Assembly: GCA_965223755.1 (NCBI GenBank)
Contig: CBDCXF010000001.1
Location: forward strand, 1,426,001 to 1,490,000
Reading direction: 5' to 3'
DNA: 64,000 bases
DNA from: CBDCXF01 sp965223755
GTDB taxonomy: Bacteria; Acidobacteriota; Thermoanaerobaculia; Multivoradales; JAHEKO01
A model generated the notes under the pieces. The model saw only the letters and a list, made by a program, of their open reading frames with translations. It was not told the DNA's origin and ran no database searches. The position numbers were made by a program, and so were the translations under genes. Shown piece after piece: positions 35,636-44,322 of the stretch (its first letter is position 1; each line of letters begins with the position of its first letter).

Positions 35636-37435
35636 TTAAACAGCGGCCAATTCCTGCTCGATTTGCTGGCGCCGATAGAGGTCTGCGTAAAGTCCGCCGA
35701 GCGCAAGAAGTTCGTCGGGTGTTCCGTATTCGACCAGCCGACCCAGATCCAAGACCGCCACGGCGTCCGCCATCTGTGCCGCGGTCGCCCGGTGCGAGAC
35801 CATGATGACCGTGCGGCCGCGAAAGTGCCGCCTAAGGCCGGTGAGGATGCGAGATTCTGTTTCCGTATCAACGGCCGACAAACAGTCATCTAAGAGCAAA
35901 ATCGGAGCGTCGCGAAGCAGTGCCCGCGCCAGAGCGACGCGTTGGCGCTGACCGCCCGAAAGAGTGACTCCACGCTCACCGATTTCGGTATCCATGCCAT
36001 TAGGCAGTCGTTCCAGATCGGGACCGAGGCCGGCGATATCGGCTACAGCGTGCACATCTGGCTCGCTCGCCGACGGATCTCCCCACAAGATGTTTGCGCG
36101 CACCGTATCCGAGAACAGAAAACTCTCTTGCGGCACCACCGCCACTCCGCCGCGCAAGGCACTGAGCCGCCACTCCAAGATGTCGTGGCCATCCAGTAGC
36201 AGGGTGCCCGGCCGAGCGTTGAACCCGCGCGACAGCAGTTGCAGCAGAGTGCTTTTTCCGCTGCCCGTTTCGCCGACGATGGCGAGCAGCGAGCCCTCTG
36301 CCACAGTCATCGAGATATCCGTCAACACTGGCTCTTCACCATAGCTAAAGCTGAGATTCCGGAACTCGATCTCGCCACGGATCGGACTCCAATCCTGGGC
36401 GCCGGGAGACTCCACCACCTCGGAGTCGGCATCGAGAATCGCTTCAATTCGGCGCATGGAGGCCCGGCCGCGCTCAAGCAAATTGATCACCCAACCGATC
36501 GCGATCATCGGCCAAACCATCTGAGCGAGGAAGAAATGGAAGCTCACCAGTTCCCCGACACTGAGGCTGCCGGCGCGGACCCAACCGATGCCCTTCCACA
36601 AGACAATCGCAAACCCCAGCCCCGCCAACATCTGTAGGGCCGGGTGAAAGGTGGAATTCCAGCGAATCAGCCGCCTTTGACGGCGCAAGTACTCGTCGTT
36701 GATGAGCGTAAATGCCCGCAGTTCACTCTCTTCCCTTGCGTAGGCGCGCAACACGCGGACACCACTCAGGTTCTCTTGTACCCGCGTCGACACCACCGCG
36801 AACTGTTCCTGCACTTTTTCGAACAGATCATGGATTCGACGACCGATAATTCGAGTCGCCAATGCCACCAGCGGCAAGGGAGAAAGAGCCCACCAGGCCA
36901 GCCCGGAATGAATGCGAAACATGAAGAATCCCGCCCCCAGGGCGGTGAAAATCGTGCTGGTGCTGTACATGATCGCCGGTCCGCAAACCATGCGTACCGC
37001 GGCAAGGTCGTTGGTAGCCCGCGCCATCAGGTCGCCGGTGTAGGAGTCATGGAAAAAGCGCTGCGCCTGGCGGGCCAAGGCCGAGAAATAGTCGTTGCGA
37101 ATCTCGAATTCCACGTCGCGGCTCATCGCCACCAAGATGCGGCGTTGAACGAAACTGAAAATGCCCTGAACCAGCGTCACCCCGATGAGCAGACCAGCGT
37201 AGGTGAGTATCGCTTTGCGGTCGAAGCCATCGACCAGGGTGTCAACTGCGCTGCCAATGAGGAGGGGCGACATGAGGCCAACGGCGGTCGACAACACGAT
37301 CGCCACCAGTCCTAACGACAGCTTGACGGGATGCCCGGCGACGTATTCAAACAACCTACGCAGAGCCGCGCTCCCAAGCCAATCCGACGCGGGCCGCCCT
37401 TGGATGGATTTCGACAGCTCCCCTACGCCGTGCAC
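35636..37435 (-). CDS. ABC exporter half-transporter with degenerate Walker B (YheI-like)
   Basis: 599 aa. Transmembrane domain with about six helices (residues 35-320), then an ATPase domain: Walker A GETGSGKST, signature LSGGQRQR, Walker B ILLLDDCLSAVD and H-loop VSHRAT. The residue after the Walker B Asp is Asp instead of the catalytic Glu, as in the weak subunit of heterodimeric exporters. The likely partner is the half-transporter at 44899-46755. GTG start at 37435 overlaps trmB by 80 bp; a TTG at 37354 would avoid the overlap. Substrate unknown (lipid or drug export in the family). Confidence 0.88.
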   Translation of the reverse strand: MHGVGELSKSIQGRPASDWLGSAALRRLFEYVAGHPVKLSLGLVAIVLSTAVGLMSPLLIGSAVDTLVDGFDRKAILTYAGLLIGVTLVQGIFSFVQRRILVAMSRDVEFEIRNDYFSALARQAQRFFHDSYTGDLMARATNDLAAVRMVCGPAIMYSTSTIFTALGAGFFMFRIHSGLAWWALSPLPLVALATRIIGRRIHDLFEKVQEQFAVVSTRVQENLSGVRVLRAYAREESELRAFTLINDEYLRRQRRLIRWNSTFHPALQMLAGLGFAIVLWKGIGWVRAGSLSVGELVSFHFFLAQMVWPMIAIGWVINLLERGRASMRRIEAILDADSEVVESPGAQDWSPIRGEIEFRNLSFSYGEEPVLTDISMTVAEGSLLAIVGETGSGKSTLLQLLSRGFNARPGTLLLDGHDILEWRLSALRGGVAVVPQESFLFSDTVRANILWGDPSASEPDVHAVADIAGLGPDLERLPNGMDTEIGERGVTLSGGQRQRVALARALLRDAPILLLDDCLSAVDTETESRILTGLRRHFRGRTVIMVSHRATAAQMADAVAVLDLGRLVEYGTPDELLALGGLYADLYRRQQIEQELAAV

Positions 37436-38018
37436 TCAACCGCCGAATCGGAGCGCCCAAACGCTCGAACTTCATTTCGTAGTTGGTTCTCGCCCCTTCG
37501 GGCCATGAACTCACTTCTTCCACTTCAAGAGCCGGGTATTTTTTGAGCAGGTCTACAACCTCGGGACCATAGGCCGGATGATCGCTGGCGAAGAAAAGCT
37601 CGCCATCGATTCTCAACAAACCGACCAGAAAGTCGATTGCCACCGGGTCGAGCAATCGGCGCCGCGCATGGCGGTCCTTGGGCCACGGATCGGGAAAGTA
37701 GACGTGCACACGCTGCGCGAACTCACGCGGCAACATCCCTGAAACCACGTAGGCGGCTTCGCCGCAAATCAAGGTGACGTTTTCCAAGCCGCGATTGCGA
37801 GCCCGGTCGCGGACCAGGCGGTAGTACTTGGCGGCGACCTCGAGACCGAGGTAGTGACGTCCCGGGTTGGAGGCAGCTTGGTCGAGGAGAAAGCGCCCTT
37901 TGCCGAAGCCGATCTCCACCTCCCAAGCATCGTTGCGCAGCCGACGATGAAAGGCTCGCAGAACTTCCGGCGACGCGGGTTGCTCGCTATGTAGGTCGGA
38001 AATCAAGACGGGGCGCAT
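37356..38018 (-). CDS. trmB: tRNA (guanine-N7)-methyltransferase
   Basis: 220 aa. Makes m7G46 in tRNA using SAM. Seen: SAM motif WEVEIGFGKGRFLLDQ, LGLEVAAKY, and the TrmB-specific VYFPDPWPKDRHARRRL. Near the end, RTNYEMKFERLGAPIRRL is the usual family end; the last 20 or so residues (AVEIHPRAARVG...) are extra and fall in the overlap with the ABC transporter frame. Confidence 0.93.
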   Translation of the reverse strand: MRPVLISDLHSEQPASPEVLRAFHRRLRNDAWEVEIGFGKGRFLLDQAASNPGRHYLGLEVAAKYYRLVRDRARNRGLENVTLICGEAAYVVSGMLPREFAQRVHVYFPDPWPKDRHARRRLLDPVAIDFLVGLLRIDGELFFASDHPAYGPEVVDLLKKYPALEVEEVSSWPEGARTNYEMKFERLGAPIRRLSARRRGAVEIHPRAARVGLAWERGSA

Positions 38019-38032
38019 GAGTCGATAGTAGA

Positions 38033-38075
38033 GGCTAGCTCACAGATTGATGCCGCTGCCGGCACCGCGCTAGCC
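38033..38075 (-). other. Inverted repeat after the nucleotidyltransferase stop
   Basis: Arms GGCTAGC (38033-38039) and GCTAGCC (38069-38075) enclose a smaller stem TGCCG/CGGCA (38051-38064). The stop codon of the upstream gene overlaps the outer arm. No T-run is visible, so it is not a classical terminator. Confidence 0.4.
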
Positions 38076-38512
38076 TACTCCGCGCCGCGAATCTGATTGA
38101 TGTTGGAACTGGAGTTGAGCTTCTCGAATCCACCGACGCCGAACAGCATCTCAATTCCATGCCGCTCACAAACCTCGGTCTCAGGCACATCGTGAGCTGA
38201 CTGGCGATCACCACCGTTGGCGAAAATAATTCGCGCGCCAGTGTTCTCAGTCGCAACCTGATCGAGCGTGCGGATGATCGTCGGATCATCGTCTATAGCC
38301 ACCAGGGCCTCATCCACGTAGCGAATGGCGCTCACGACTTCGAGCCGTTCATCCTCGCCCATGATGACCTTGCCCTTCTTGAGCAATTGCTGCCGATCAT
38401 TGTTGACAACGACGACCAGCTTGTCGCCGAGCGATCGAGCCGCCTCCAACATGCGGATGTGGCCGATGTGGATGGGATTGAAGTAGCCGCTGACGACGAC
38501 AACTGTATTCAT
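38075..38512 (-). CDS. Cytidylyltransferase-like nucleotidyltransferase
   Basis: 145 aa, single domain. GYFNPIHIGHIRMLEAA carries the HxGH nucleotide-binding motif. ISxxR-type C-terminal motifs are modified (NSSSNINQIR). It resembles CTP/ATP-dependent transferases such as glycerol-3-phosphate cytidylyltransferase or heptose-phosphate adenylyltransferase, but the substrate pocket cannot be assigned. A strong 11-bp hairpin lies in its leader. Confidence 0.8.
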   Translation of the reverse strand: MNTVVVVSGYFNPIHIGHIRMLEAARSLGDKLVVVVNNDRQQLLKKGKVIMGEDERLEVVSAIRYVDEALVAIDDDPTIIRTLDQVATENTGARIIFANGGDRQSAHDVPETEVCERHGIEMLFGVGGFEKLNSSSNINQIRGAE

Positions 38513-38534
38513 TCTCTCAACTCCAACGGCGGTT

Positions 38535-38566
38535 GATCGGCGCGGTGGCTCGGAGCCGCGCCGATC
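38535..38566 (-). promoter_or_regulatory. Perfect 11-bp inverted repeat in a leader
   Basis: GATCGGCGCGG (38535-38545) and CCGCGCCGATC (38556-38566) form a perfect GC-rich stem with a 10-nt loop, 23 bp upstream of the nucleotidyltransferase ATG and 34 bp after the preceding gene. No T-run follows on either strand. It could be an attenuator, an RNA-processing stem or a protein-binding palindrome. Confidence 0.55.
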
Positions 38567-38600
38567 GAGCCCTCGAATCGGGCAGCGGTCAGCCTCAAGG

Positions 38601-39638
38601 CTAGCTTTCGGCCCCTTCCAGCTCTTCCTCGATCATCGCGGCAATGCGATCAAACGGCACCGCACCGGAGATAAAGCGACCATTGATGAACATCGCCGGA
38701 GTGCCGCTGACACCGGCTTCGCGACCGGCCTGGAGGTCGGCGGTAACACGTTGCGCATGGCGCTTGTCATCAACGCAAGCGACAAAGTCATCACCGAGCC
38801 CGACTCCGGCGCCCATCTCGACAATACGGTCGCGTGACAGGTTGCGGAAGTCCGCAAACATGGCGTCATGCAGTTCCCAGAACTTGTCTTGATCGTTGGC
38901 GCACAGCGAGGCCTCTGCGGCTAGACGCGCCTGCGGATGGATGCGTTCGAGCGGAAACTGGCGAAACTCGATCCGCACCTGGTCGCCGTATTCTTCTTTG
39001 ACGCGATCGATAGTCGGCACCAGTCTGTTGCAGTAGGGACACTGGAAATCCGAGAACTCGACCAACGTCACCGGGGCGTCAGCAGGGCCGAAGGATGGGG
39101 CGTTGTCATCGGATGCGACTTCCACACGCAACGGACCATGGAAGTTCTCGACGGAATGAGTCTTGCGCAGCTCGCGCAAAAAGTCGCCGCGCGCCTGCTG
39201 AGACCGCTGGCCGGCGAGATGTTGGCGAATGCGCTCGACCATTTGCTCCTTGGGCTGATTGAACTGCCCTTTGCGCTGCTCGTAGAACGCATCCACCTCT
39301 TCGTCGGTGGGCTGGACAATTTTGCTGTTGACTTCTGTTTGCAGCAGTTCCGCGACGGAAACCTCGCGGCTCGTAGCCTCCGCGTCCAGCAATGCCTGCT
39401 CGATGCGGGCGCCGAGAGCTCGCTCAATCAATTGGTGCTTCTGTCGCTCCAGGTCCTGCAATTGCCCGGAAATAGTCTCTTCAACCTCCGATAACAAAAT
39501 CTCGGTTCCAGCGACGTTGGCGAGAACCTTCGACCCGGAATCTTCAGAAGCTGTCGGAGCGGCTTCGGCAGCGCACGCGACCGTAGCGATCAGTAGCAGG
39601 GACGGTAGAACGGCCCAACGTGTCTTGTTCAAATTCAT
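38601..39638 (-). CDS. Exported SurA-like / DsbA-like thioredoxin-fold protein
   Basis: 345 aa with a signal peptide (residues 1 to about 26). The N-terminal half (about 37-170) is a helical region like SurA/PpiC chaperone N-domains (EILLSEVEETISGQL, VDAFYEQRKGQFNQP). The C-terminal half (about 175-340) is a DsbA/DsbG-type thioredoxin fold: active site FQCPYCNR and cis-Pro loop SGTPAMFINGRF. Expected to act on disulfides of exported proteins, with the N-domain holding substrates. Shine-Dalgarno GAGGAG before the ATG. Likely relevant to Cys-rich exported proteins such as that at 18799. Confidence 0.85.
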   Translation of the reverse strand: MNLNKTRWAVLPSLLLIATVACAAEAAPTASEDSGSKVLANVAGTEILLSEVEETISGQLQDLERQKHQLIERALGARIEQALLDAEATSREVSVAELLQTEVNSKIVQPTDEEVDAFYEQRKGQFNQPKEQMVERIRQHLAGQRSQQARGDFLRELRKTHSVENFHGPLRVEVASDDNAPSFGPADAPVTLVEFSDFQCPYCNRLVPTIDRVKEEYGDQVRIEFRQFPLERIHPQARLAAEASLCANDQDKFWELHDAMFADFRNLSRDRIVEMGAGVGLGDDFVACVDDKRHAQRVTADLQAGREAGVSGTPAMFINGRFISGAVPFDRIAAMIEEELEGAES

Positions 39639-39811
39639 CTCGATATTTCTCCTCTGTATCGAAGTCTTTGCGCAGTCGCGCTGGCTGGACTCGAACCATA
39701 GAGTTTACGTCAAGAACGTCGCACCTACTGTGAGAACGCTGCCTTGACTTCTCGTTCAGCCTCCAAGCCTCGAACATCGAGCTCTGCAGCTCGTCGCGCG
39801 GGAATCTCTAC

Positions 39812-40669
39812 CTACCGCCCTTCAGGCGCATGGTTGGCGAGCATCCCTTCAACAATACGGAAGGTAGGGATACCTCGGATGCGCAGAGTCGGACCTTGCA
39901 GCAAATCCGCCGCAACCTCCAGCAGCCACGGCCGATTGGTGCGGTCGGCGACCTGCATCAACGCGGCGGACATGCGCTGCCAGGGTTGTCCTGATCTGGC
40001 GTCTTTGCCATCGTCTACCGCTACCAACGCAGCCGCGAGAGCGATCGAATCACCCCCCTTTCCGCTGAAAATGCGCTCCAGTTCATCGCTCAATTCAGCA
40101 ACTCCGGAAGTCTCATCACTGGCACCGAGATAAAAGGGCATCGAGCGGCTGCGCACTGTGGATGGCAGGTCTGAGTCGTTAGGAGTGAGCAAAATGAAAT
40201 AGCGCGCGGCCTTGCCGGGAGGCTCTTCGAGAACCTTGAGCAAAACATCGGCAGCGTCGGCACCCAGGGTTTCGGCCTCCAACAACACGAACACCTTGGC
40301 CCTGGCCTCAAACGGCGCCAAATGTGCTTCGCGTACCCAATTGCGCACCGCGTCGGTGGAGGTCACCGTTGGACGGTCGCGAGCCAGGACATGAAAGTCA
40401 GGATGAAAGTGCTCGTCGTCGAGTCCTATGCGCTCACAGTCCGAACACTCCTCGCACGGTCGATCGGCCCCACCGGCATTGCACAACAGGGCTCGCCCTA
40501 GATGGACCGCCGCCTGCCCCCTCTCTGAGGCGCTTCCACCATGCAGGATCAATGAGGGGTAGAGCTTGCCGGCGGAGACAATGGCCAGGATCGGGGCCAG
40601 TCCGGTCACCACGTTGGCCTCCACGTTCTTCTCTACTCTCACACCGTCAGTCGCAGAATCAACTACCAT
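39812..40669 (-). CDS. holB: DNA polymerase III delta-prime subunit
   Basis: 285-aa clamp-loader subunit. PSLILHGGSASERGQAA replaces the Walker A loop (no Lys, as expected for the non-ATPase delta-prime). Four Cys follow (LLCNAGGADRPCEECSDC), the zinc module. Then VFVLLEAETLGADAADVLLKVLEEPP and TVRSRSMPF, where the usual SRC motif reads SRS. Its ATG overlaps the tmk stop by 11 bp, a classic tmk-holB pair. Confidence 0.92.
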   Translation of the reverse strand: MVVDSATDGVRVEKNVEANVVTGLAPILAIVSAGKLYPSLILHGGSASERGQAAVHLGRALLCNAGGADRPCEECSDCERIGLDDEHFHPDFHVLARDRPTVTSTDAVRNWVREAHLAPFEARAKVFVLLEAETLGADAADVLLKVLEEPPGKAARYFILLTPNDSDLPSTVRSRSMPFYLGASDETSGVAELSDELERIFSGKGGDSIALAAALVAVDDGKDARSGQPWQRMSAALMQVADRTNRPWLLEVAADLLQGPTLRIRGIPTFRIVEGMLANHAPEGR

Positions 40670-41321
40670 CGGCTTGGTTCAATTCCCCGCGGTTCCAAAC
40701 GTCGAGCCATCGTTCCAGCGCTTCAATCGCTCTGCTGGCGGTCTCATCAACGTCGCCGGAAGCATCGATGACTCGAAAACGGTCCGGCTCTTGCGCGACC
40801 AGCCATTCGTACCCTTGCTGCACTCGGTGGTAGAAATCGCGAACTTCGCGATCGAGTCGATTGTTGGCACGATCCGATTTGCGCGTGCGCCGATTGGCGG
40901 CTTCGGTTCCAAGTTCGAAGAGCAACGTCAGGTCGGGCTTCATTGCGCCAGTCGCCCAAGCGTCGAGTTGCCGCAGCTCATCGAGATCGACTCCCCGACC
41001 GAAGCCCTGGTAGGCCATCGTTGAATCCGTGAATCGGTCGCAAATCACCACCTTGCCTTCCGCCAGAGCGGGCCGGATCAACTGGCGCAAGTGATGGCGC
41101 CGCGAGGCAAATACCAACATCGCTTCGAGCTTGCCGTCGACATCGTCGGCGGGCATATCGATGAAGCACTCGCGGATGCGCTCGCCCAGTGGCGTGCCGC
41201 CGGGCTCATGGGTCGCGAGGTGCTCAATTCTCTGCTGCGCCAACCAATCAACGATGCGCCGAACCTGAGTCGACTTGCCGCTCCCATCGGTGCCTTCGAG
41301 TGTGACGAACGCAGGTCTCAC
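40659..41321 (-). CDS. tmk: Thymidylate kinase
   Basis: 220 aa; phosphorylates dTMP to dTDP. P-loop EGTDGSGKST (residues 9-18), THEPGGTPLGE, DR motif CDRFTDSTMAYQGFGRG and a LID region with RTRKSDRANNR. Divergent from pntAA; overlaps holB. Confidence 0.95.
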   Translation of the reverse strand: MRPAFVTLEGTDGSGKSTQVRRIVDWLAQQRIEHLATHEPGGTPLGERIRECFIDMPADDVDGKLEAMLVFASRRHHLRQLIRPALAEGKVVICDRFTDSTMAYQGFGRGVDLDELRQLDAWATGAMKPDLTLLFELGTEAANRRTRKSDRANNRLDREVRDFYHRVQQGYEWLVAQEPDRFRVIDASGDVDETASRAIEALERWLDVWNRGELNQADGS

Positions 41322-41384
41322 CGCCGCAACTTAGCACGCCGAGGCGACCAAACCACTTGCCAAAAACGATTCGCAACCTCCACC

Positions 41385-41413
41385 TTGACACTCCGGATTC
41401 CTCGTCGCAGGAT
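41385..41413 (+). promoter_or_regulatory. Sigma-70-like promoter for the pnt operon
   Basis: A perfect -35 TTGACA (41385-41390), 17-bp spacer and a weak -10 CAGGAT (41408-41413). The start would fall near 41420, about 16 nt before the ATG at 41436, which supports that start over the in-frame ATG at 41412. Confidence 0.45.
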
Positions 41414-41435
41414 GCGCTCACGGAAACTCACCCCA

Positions 41436-42596
41436 ATGCCCAAAACCAACGCCATTTCGATCCTCGTCGCAGCTCCCACCGGCGACGAAAAAAGAGTCGC
41501 TATGACCCCGGACGCGGTGGCGGGGTATCGCAAACGCGGGTATGAAATCGCCGTCGAGAGCGGTGCAGGCACTGGCGCCCACTATCCCGACACGGAGTAC
41601 GAAAGAGCCGGTGCAGCAGTCGTTGAGCTCGGCGACTGGTCCGGCTTCGACCTCATCTTGACCGTGACGCCCTGGGGACACCGCGGCCTCGAGTCGGTAT
41701 CCGAGGGAGCGGTTGTGGTTGGGTTCTTGGATCCGCATCGGCGCCAAGATGAACTCCGGGAACTGACCGCCCGAGGCGCCAGCGCCGTCGCCGTCGAACT
41801 GGTGCCCCGTATCACCCGCGCCCAGAGCATGGACGCGCTGTCCTCCCAGGCCAGCATCGCCGGGTACAAAGCCGTGATCTTGGCCGCCCACCACCTGCAG
41901 CAATACTTTCCGTTGCTGATGACCGCAGCCGGCACAGTACCGCCAGCAACAGTCGTCGTCATGGGCGGTGGAGTCGCTGGTTTGCAGGCTCTTGCCACCG
42001 CCAAACGTCTAGGGGCTGTGGTTGAAGTGTCCGATATTCGCGAAGCCGTGCGCGAGCAGGTCGAGTCGCTCGGCGGCCGTTTTATCGACCTTCCGGAACT
42101 TGGCGATGCTGGCGAAGGGAGCGGTGGTTACGCACGCGAAATGACTCCGGAGTTTCTCGCCGAGCAGCGGCGCATTGTGGCGGAGCGCGTAGCGGAGGCC
42201 GATGTCGTCATCACCACTGCGCAGGTTCCGGGAAAACGAGCCCCACTCTTGGTGACCGAGGAGATGGTGGAGTCGATGCGACCGGGGGGAGTGATCGTCG
42301 ACATCGCCGCCGCTCAAGGAGGTAATTGCGCACTCACTGCGGCTGACCAGGAGATTGTCCACAGCGGGGTAACGATTCTCGGACCCACCAACTTGGCAGC
42401 GGACGCGGCCCACGATGCCAGCCGCCTCTACTCCCGCAATCTGCTCGAATTGGTACAGCACATCGTCGGCGACGAGGCCACCAAGCCCCTCAAACTCGAC
42501 CTCGACGACGAGATCACCGGACAGGTCGTCGTAACTGACAAAAGACCGGTCGAACGCGATGACGTTCCGCCGCCCGCCGAGAACGAGGAGAGCTGA
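41436..42596 (+). CDS. pntAA: NAD(P) transhydrogenase alpha subunit, domain I
   Basis: 386 aa, NAD(H)-binding part of the proton-pumping transhydrogenase, which makes NADPH at the expense of NADH and the proton gradient. Seen: LVAAPTGDEKRVAMTPDAV at the start, SMDALSSQASIAGYKAV, dinucleotide motif GGGVAGLQALATAKRLG and GGVIVDIAAAQGGN. The alpha subunit is split here into two genes (pntAA and pntAB), as in Rhodospirillum-type systems. The long open frame upstream of 41436 is a shadow of tmk. Confidence 0.95.
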   Translation: MPKTNAISILVAAPTGDEKRVAMTPDAVAGYRKRGYEIAVESGAGTGAHYPDTEYERAGAAVVELGDWSGFDLILTVTPWGHRGLESVSEGAVVVGFLDPHRRQDELRELTARGASAVAVELVPRITRAQSMDALSSQASIAGYKAVILAAHHLQQYFPLLMTAAGTVPPATVVVMGGGVAGLQALATAKRLGAVVEVSDIREAVREQVESLGGRFIDLPELGDAGEGSGGYAREMTPEFLAEQRRIVAERVAEADVVITTAQVPGKRAPLLVTEEMVESMRPGGVIVDIAAAQGGNCALTAADQEIVHSGVTILGPTNLAADAAHDASRLYSRNLLELVQHIVGDEATKPLKLDLDDEITGQVVVTDKRPVERDDVPPPAENEES

Positions 42597-42597
42597 G

Positions 42598-42912
42598 ATG
42601 GGTTCTTTTTTGGTCGCCGTCTACGTGCTGGTTTTGGCTGCATTTCTCGGCTTCGAATTGATCACCAAGGTCCCTCCGACGCTGCACACTCCACTGATGT
42701 CCGGCGCCAATGCCATTTCTGGAATTACCGTTCTCGGTGCGCTCTACGCCGCTAACAACGCCGACCCCAAGCTGAGCACTTGGCTGGGCACCGGCGCCGT
42801 GATCCTGGCGACTCTGAATGTCGTCGGAGGCTTTCTCGTCACCGATCGCATGCTGGGGATGTTCGGCACCAAAGCCAGGAAAAAGACGGCGAGGCCGGAG
42901 GACGCGAGCTAG
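42598..42912 (+). CDS. pntAB: NAD(P) transhydrogenase alpha subunit, membrane part
   Basis: 104 aa from the ATG at 42598, 1 bp after the pntAA stop. Three to four transmembrane helices (VAVYVLVLAAFLGFELI, then NAISGITVLGALYAA and VILATLNVVGGFLVTDRML) make part of the proton channel. The C-terminus is basic. Confidence 0.94.
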   Translation: MGSFLVAVYVLVLAAFLGFELITKVPPTLHTPLMSGANAISGITVLGALYAANNADPKLSTWLGTGAVILATLNVVGGFLVTDRMLGMFGTKARKKTARPEDAS

Positions 42913-44322
42913 GTGAGCGCCTTGATTTCCACCCTCTATTTGCTATCGGCGATCCTGTTCGTCCTCGGCATCAAAGGTTTGACTCGTGTCCGCACCGCGA
43001 GGCGAGGGAATGCGTTGGCCGCAACCGGAATGTTAGTCGCCATCGTCACCACCGTCCTCGAATTTGACGTCCTTGAACCGACCTGGATCATCCTGGGATT
43101 GGTGGTCGGAGCGGCGATCGGCACATTCCTGGCGCTGAGGGTGCAAATGACCTCGATGCCCGAGATGGTCGCCTTGCTCAACGGCTTTGGTGGGTTGGCC
43201 TCTGCACTGGTAGCCGTTTCGTTCTTCTTTCTCAACTGGATCGAACCAGAGGCCACGACAACTCTGTTGGCGCAGGTCGGCACTCCGGCAACGGTGAGTG
43301 GACTGGCGTCCGTCGTCATCGGCACCTTGACCATGGGGGGCAGTGCGATTGCCTTCGGCAAATTGTCGGGGCGGCTCGCCGGCAAGCCTCTGATGTTGCC
43401 GGGCCGCCACTTCGTCCACGCGGCGTTCGCTCTTGCACTGGTGGGATTCGGTGTCTTGACCGCAGTCACGACCCCGGCTGGTGCCGCCACGCCATGGATT
43501 TGGGCGCTCGTAGCCATCGGGTTGCTGCTCGGCGCACTTCTCGTTCTCCCCATCGGCGGCGCTGACATGCCGGTGGTGATTTCTCTGCTCAATTCGCTGT
43601 CCGGTGTCGCCGCCGCAGCGACCGGATTCGTGGTTGACAACGTGCTCCTGATTATCGCCGGCGCCTTGGTGGGAGCGTCCGGGCTGATTCTCACCCAAAT
43701 CATGTGCCGAGCGATGAACCGTTCGCTCGCCAATGTTTTGGTCGGTGGCTTCGGCGACTCCGGCGATGTCGGCGACCAGGAGTACGGCAACGTTCGCTCC
43801 TACGGCGCAGAGGATGTTGCGTTGGTGCTCGAAAACGCGGAAAGTGTGGTGTTCGTACCCGGCTACGGGTTGGCCGTCGCCCAGGCCCAGCACACCGTAA
43901 GAGAACTGGCGAACCTCCTCGAAGCGCGCGGGGTGAAAGTCACCTACGCCATCCATCCGGTCGCCGGGCGCATGCCAGGCCACATGAACGTTCTACTTGC
44001 CGAGGCCGACGTTCCTTACGAGCAGCTCATTGAAATGGACCGCATCAATCCTGAGTTCCCGCAAACTGATGTGGTCATCGTCGTCGGCGCCAATGATGTT
44101 GTCAACCCGACCGCAAGTGATCCCGGTAGCCCGATCTATGGCATGCCGATTCTCGAAGTCGACCACGCATCGGTCGTGGTCGTCATCAAGCGCAGCTTGA
44201 GCCCGGGATTCGCGGGCATCAAGAATCCCTTGTTCGAACTTGACAACACCATGATGCTGTTCGCCGACGCCAAAGCTGCGTTGCAGGATCTGGTCACAGA
44301 ATTTAAGGAACTCGCAAAATGA
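42913..44322 (+). CDS. pntB: NAD(P) transhydrogenase beta subunit
   Basis: 469 aa. About nine transmembrane helices (residues 3-260) with MVALLNGFGGLAS and VVISLLNSLSGVAAA, then the NADP(H)-binding domain III (about 290-469): VFVPGYGLAVAQAQ, IHPVAGRMPGHMNVLLAEA, VVIVVGANDVVNP. GTG start directly after the pntAB stop. Overlaps the next gene by ATGA. Confidence 0.96.
   Translation: MSALISTLYLLSAILFVLGIKGLTRVRTARRGNALAATGMLVAIVTTVLEFDVLEPTWIILGLVVGAAIGTFLALRVQMTSMPEMVALLNGFGGLASALVAVSFFFLNWIEPEATTTLLAQVGTPATVSGLASVVIGTLTMGGSAIAFGKLSGRLAGKPLMLPGRHFVHAAFALALVGFGVLTAVTTPAGAATPWIWALVAIGLLLGALLVLPIGGADMPVVISLLNSLSGVAAAATGFVVDNVLLIIAGALVGASGLILTQIMCRAMNRSLANVLVGGFGDSGDVGDQEYGNVRSYGAEDVALVLENAESVVFVPGYGLAVAQAQHTVRELANLLEARGVKVTYAIHPVAGRMPGHMNVLLAEADVPYEQLIEMDRINPEFPQTDVVIVVGANDVVNPTASDPGSPIYGMPILEVDHASVVVVIKRSLSPGFAGIKNPLFELDNTMMLFADAKAALQDLVTEFKELAK

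Noticed and set aside
39687..39697. tRNA T-loop-like GGTTCGAGTCC on the minus strand between the DsbA-like gene and holB
   Set aside because: The flanking bases do not form a T-stem, and no anticodon arm or acceptor stem can be built.
41091..41435. N-terminal extension of PntAA from an upstream ATG
   Set aside because: This stretch lies opposite the start of tmk and gives a basic low-complexity peptide; the conserved PntAA start is at 41436.
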